7,951 bases of DNA from Chitinophaga pinensis. Lineage in GTDB: Bacteria; Bacteroidota; Bacteroidia; Flavobacteriales_D; Crocinitomicaceae. The position numbers and the translations under genes were made by a program. Positions 6,598 to 7,951 of this stretch are shown here, piece after piece. The stretch is from the NCBI GenBank assembly GCA_945861175.1, contig CAMATR010000059.1, positions 1 through 7,951 on the forward strand, in the 5' to 3' direction. A model generated the notes under the pieces. The model was not told where the DNA came from, made no database searches, and worked only from the letters and a program-made list of their open reading frames with translations. Within the stretch, counting starts at the first letter, position 1. Every line of letters starts with the position of its first letter.

Positions 6598-7677
6598 ATG
6601 AGTTCTGATAATTCGCTCACAGCGAAAAGTAAAATAGCCTATGGGTTGAGAATCCTTCTCTCCTTCATGTTTCTTTTATCCGCAGTTGCAAAATTGTATC
6701 CTTCACCACATTTTGCTTTAACAACTTTTGAAATAAAGCAACTTATACCGATGGGATTTAATGAAGTTTCAGCAGCGTATTTTTCAAGAACATTAATTGG
6801 CTGTGAACTGGCTTTGGGTATTGGCTTATTGCAACCACATTATTTTAAGAGGCTTGTTTTGCCACTTTCGTTTTTAATGTTGTTACTTTTTTCGTCTCAG
6901 TTGACTTATGAAACAATAGTAAATGGAAACAAAGGCAATTGCGGGTGTTTTGGATCATTGCTACCCATGACACCTGTTCAAGCCTTGATAAAAAACATCG
7001 TTGCAATGGGAATCATAGCTTATCTTTTTAAAATAACGGATAAAAACGATGATAAACTCAACGGCTATTTAATCTCAACTTTAATCCTCGGAAGTGTATT
7101 AGCGGTCTATTTAGTTGGGCCAATGACGAAACGAAGTGCTTCTAGTGTTCCCAAATCAGTGATTCTAGAATCACCAACAACGGAAGCGGTGTCTAAGGAA
7201 ATAGATACGATAAAAGCGGAGGTTTTAACTTCAGATGTCAAAGAAGAAAAGAAAGAAGAGACTAAAACAAAAGCAGCCACTGAACCCAAAAAGAAGAGCT
7301 CTGCATACAGCAAATACTATGCAGATATCGATAGTGGTAAAAAGATTCTTTGTTTTTTTGCTCCTGGGTGCGACCATTGCAAGGAAACAGCAAAAGAGCT
7401 GACCCAATTAAAAAAACAGATAAAAGATTTTCCTGAGTTACGAATTATCTTTATGGATGAAGAAGTCGAACTGATCCCTTCATTTTTTGAGTATGCAGGA
7501 TCAAAATATACCTACCAAGTGATTGATGTAGCTGATTTCTGGAAGGCAATTGGAGGAGCGAAAGATACTCCTGGTGTTATTTATTTGTGGAATGGTAATG
7601 TTATAAAAGAATATGACGGAATCAATGAGAAGAAATTTAAGGTGTCAGAATTTAAAGCCATTGTCACTAAGAAATAA
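6598..7677 (+). CDS. MauE/DoxX-like membrane protein fused to a thioredoxin-like domain
   Basis: This 359-residue protein has two halves. The first (about 12-175) has hydrophobic segments near 16-33, 63-79, 85-103, 127-145 and 156-174. It also has a NCGCFG motif (114-119), the hallmark of the MauE branch of the DoxX-like family, whose cysteines C115 and C117 are thought to take part in disulfide chemistry. A charged low-complexity linker rich in Lys, Glu and Thr (about 178-234) follows. The second half (about 240-359) is thioredoxin-like: CFFAPGCDHCKE with a C258-D-H-C261 active site, and D323-T-P325 as the likely cis-proline loop. A role in envelope thiol-disulfide exchange is inferred, with electrons passing between the two cysteine pairs. 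The start ATG at 6598 overlaps the stop of a three-codon upstream reading frame. No partner gene is adjacent. Confidence 0.88.
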   Translation: MSSDNSLTAKSKIAYGLRILLSFMFLLSAVAKLYPSPHFALTTFEIKQLIPMGFNEVSAAYFSRTLIGCELALGIGLLQPHYFKRLVLPLSFLMLLLFSSQLTYETIVNGNKGNCGCFGSLLPMTPVQALIKNIVAMGIIAYLFKITDKNDDKLNGYLISTLILGSVLAVYLVGPMTKRSASSVPKSVILESPTTEAVSKEIDTIKAEVLTSDVKEEKKEETKTKAATEPKKKSSAYSKYYADIDSGKKILCFFAPGCDHCKETAKELTQLKKQIKDFPELRIIFMDEEVELIPSFFEYAGSKYTYQVIDVADFWKAIGGAKDTPGVIYLWNGNVIKEYDGINEKKFKVSEFKAIVTKK

Positions 7678-7798
7678 ATTTCATCTGAAATACCTATGAA
7701 AGTTTAGTTGCTTTTATCGTTATTCTGCATAATTATCTTCTTTTTTTGGTTATTTTATTATTCATTTCACAGTCAATTTTTCAGTATTATTAGGCATA

Positions 7799-7951
7799 AT
7801 GAATTTTTTACATAAGCTTTTTAAGGCTCCCGAAAAGCGAGTAGACGGCGAGTTTAATAATCGTTTGTCGCAGGCTGTGAATATATTTAGTATCAACGCC
7901 ATAGTTTTTATTTTTTTGTCAGCATTGTACGGTAAGTATATTTTTAAAAAT
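7799..7951 (+). CDS. Hypothetical protein with one predicted membrane segment (3' end cut by window edge)
   Basis: An ATG at 7799 opens a frame of 51 codons that reaches the right edge without a stop. The visible part has a basic, polar start (KLFKAPEKRVDGEFNNR, 7-22 approximately) and then a hydrophobic stretch (about 28-44, NIFSINAIVFIFLSALYG) that could be a membrane anchor with the N-terminus in the cytoplasm. I do not recognise a family. It follows the MauE-thioredoxin gene on the same strand after 121 bases, so it may have its own promoter. The gene could be spurious, but the frame is open throughout and the base use is like that of its neighbours. Confidence 0.5.
   Translation, partial: MNFLHKLFKAPEKRVDGEFNNRLSQAVNIFSINAIVFIFLSALYGKYIFKN

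Noticed and set aside
7678..7691. Hairpin ATTTC-ATCT-GAAAT after the MauE-thioredoxin stop as a terminator
   Set aside because: The stem is short and AT-rich and no T-tract follows directly; it may be chance.
1..7951. Mobile element, phage, CRISPR or RNA gene
   Set aside because: No transposase or integrase motifs, spaced repeat arrays, tRNA-like cloverleaf or rRNA stretches were seen; flanking genes look like ordinary chromosomal ones.

Overview
The window looks like a chromosomal segment of a Bacteroidota species, most likely Flavobacteriales. It is AT-rich and has no Shine-Dalgarno-type ribosome sites before its genes. One promoter candidate fits the Bacteroidota pattern (TTG, 19 bp, TAnnTTTG). 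One secreted enzyme ends in a type IX secretion (T9SS) type A sorting domain, a system confined largely to this phylum. I cannot place the genus.

Layout: (1) 1-1877, minus strand: a family 3 glycoside hydrolase of beta-glucosidase type with a lipoprotein signal; its C-terminus runs off the left edge. (2) 2025-3239, plus strand: a membrane-anchored protein with a lysozyme/transglycosylase-like domain, apparently starting at TTG. (3) 3240-5295, minus strand: a compact three-gene operon, read in the order O-methyltransferase, cytosolic-type sulfotransferase, DinB-fold protein. Its last stop codon abuts the stop of the plus-strand gene with no bases between. (4) 5350-6480, minus strand: a secreted PHB-depolymerase/CE1-type esterase with a T9SS tail. 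(5) 6598-7677, plus strand: a MauE/DoxX-type membrane domain fused to a thioredoxin-like domain. (6) 7799 to the right edge, plus strand: the start of a small membrane protein of unknown function.

The GH3 enzyme and the T9SS esterase would both act outside the cytoplasm and fit glycan or ester-polymer breakdown, though they are not in one operon. The most distinctive unit is the methyltransferase-sulfotransferase-DinB operon. It puts two group-transfer enzymes resembling eukaryotic small-molecule conjugation enzymes next to a fold that includes bacterial thiol S-transferases. Just upstream lies an imperfect tandem repeat that overlaps a candidate -7 promoter element. I saw no RNA genes, insertion sequences, CRISPR arrays or phage genes. 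No gene-free stretch exceeds about 150 bases.
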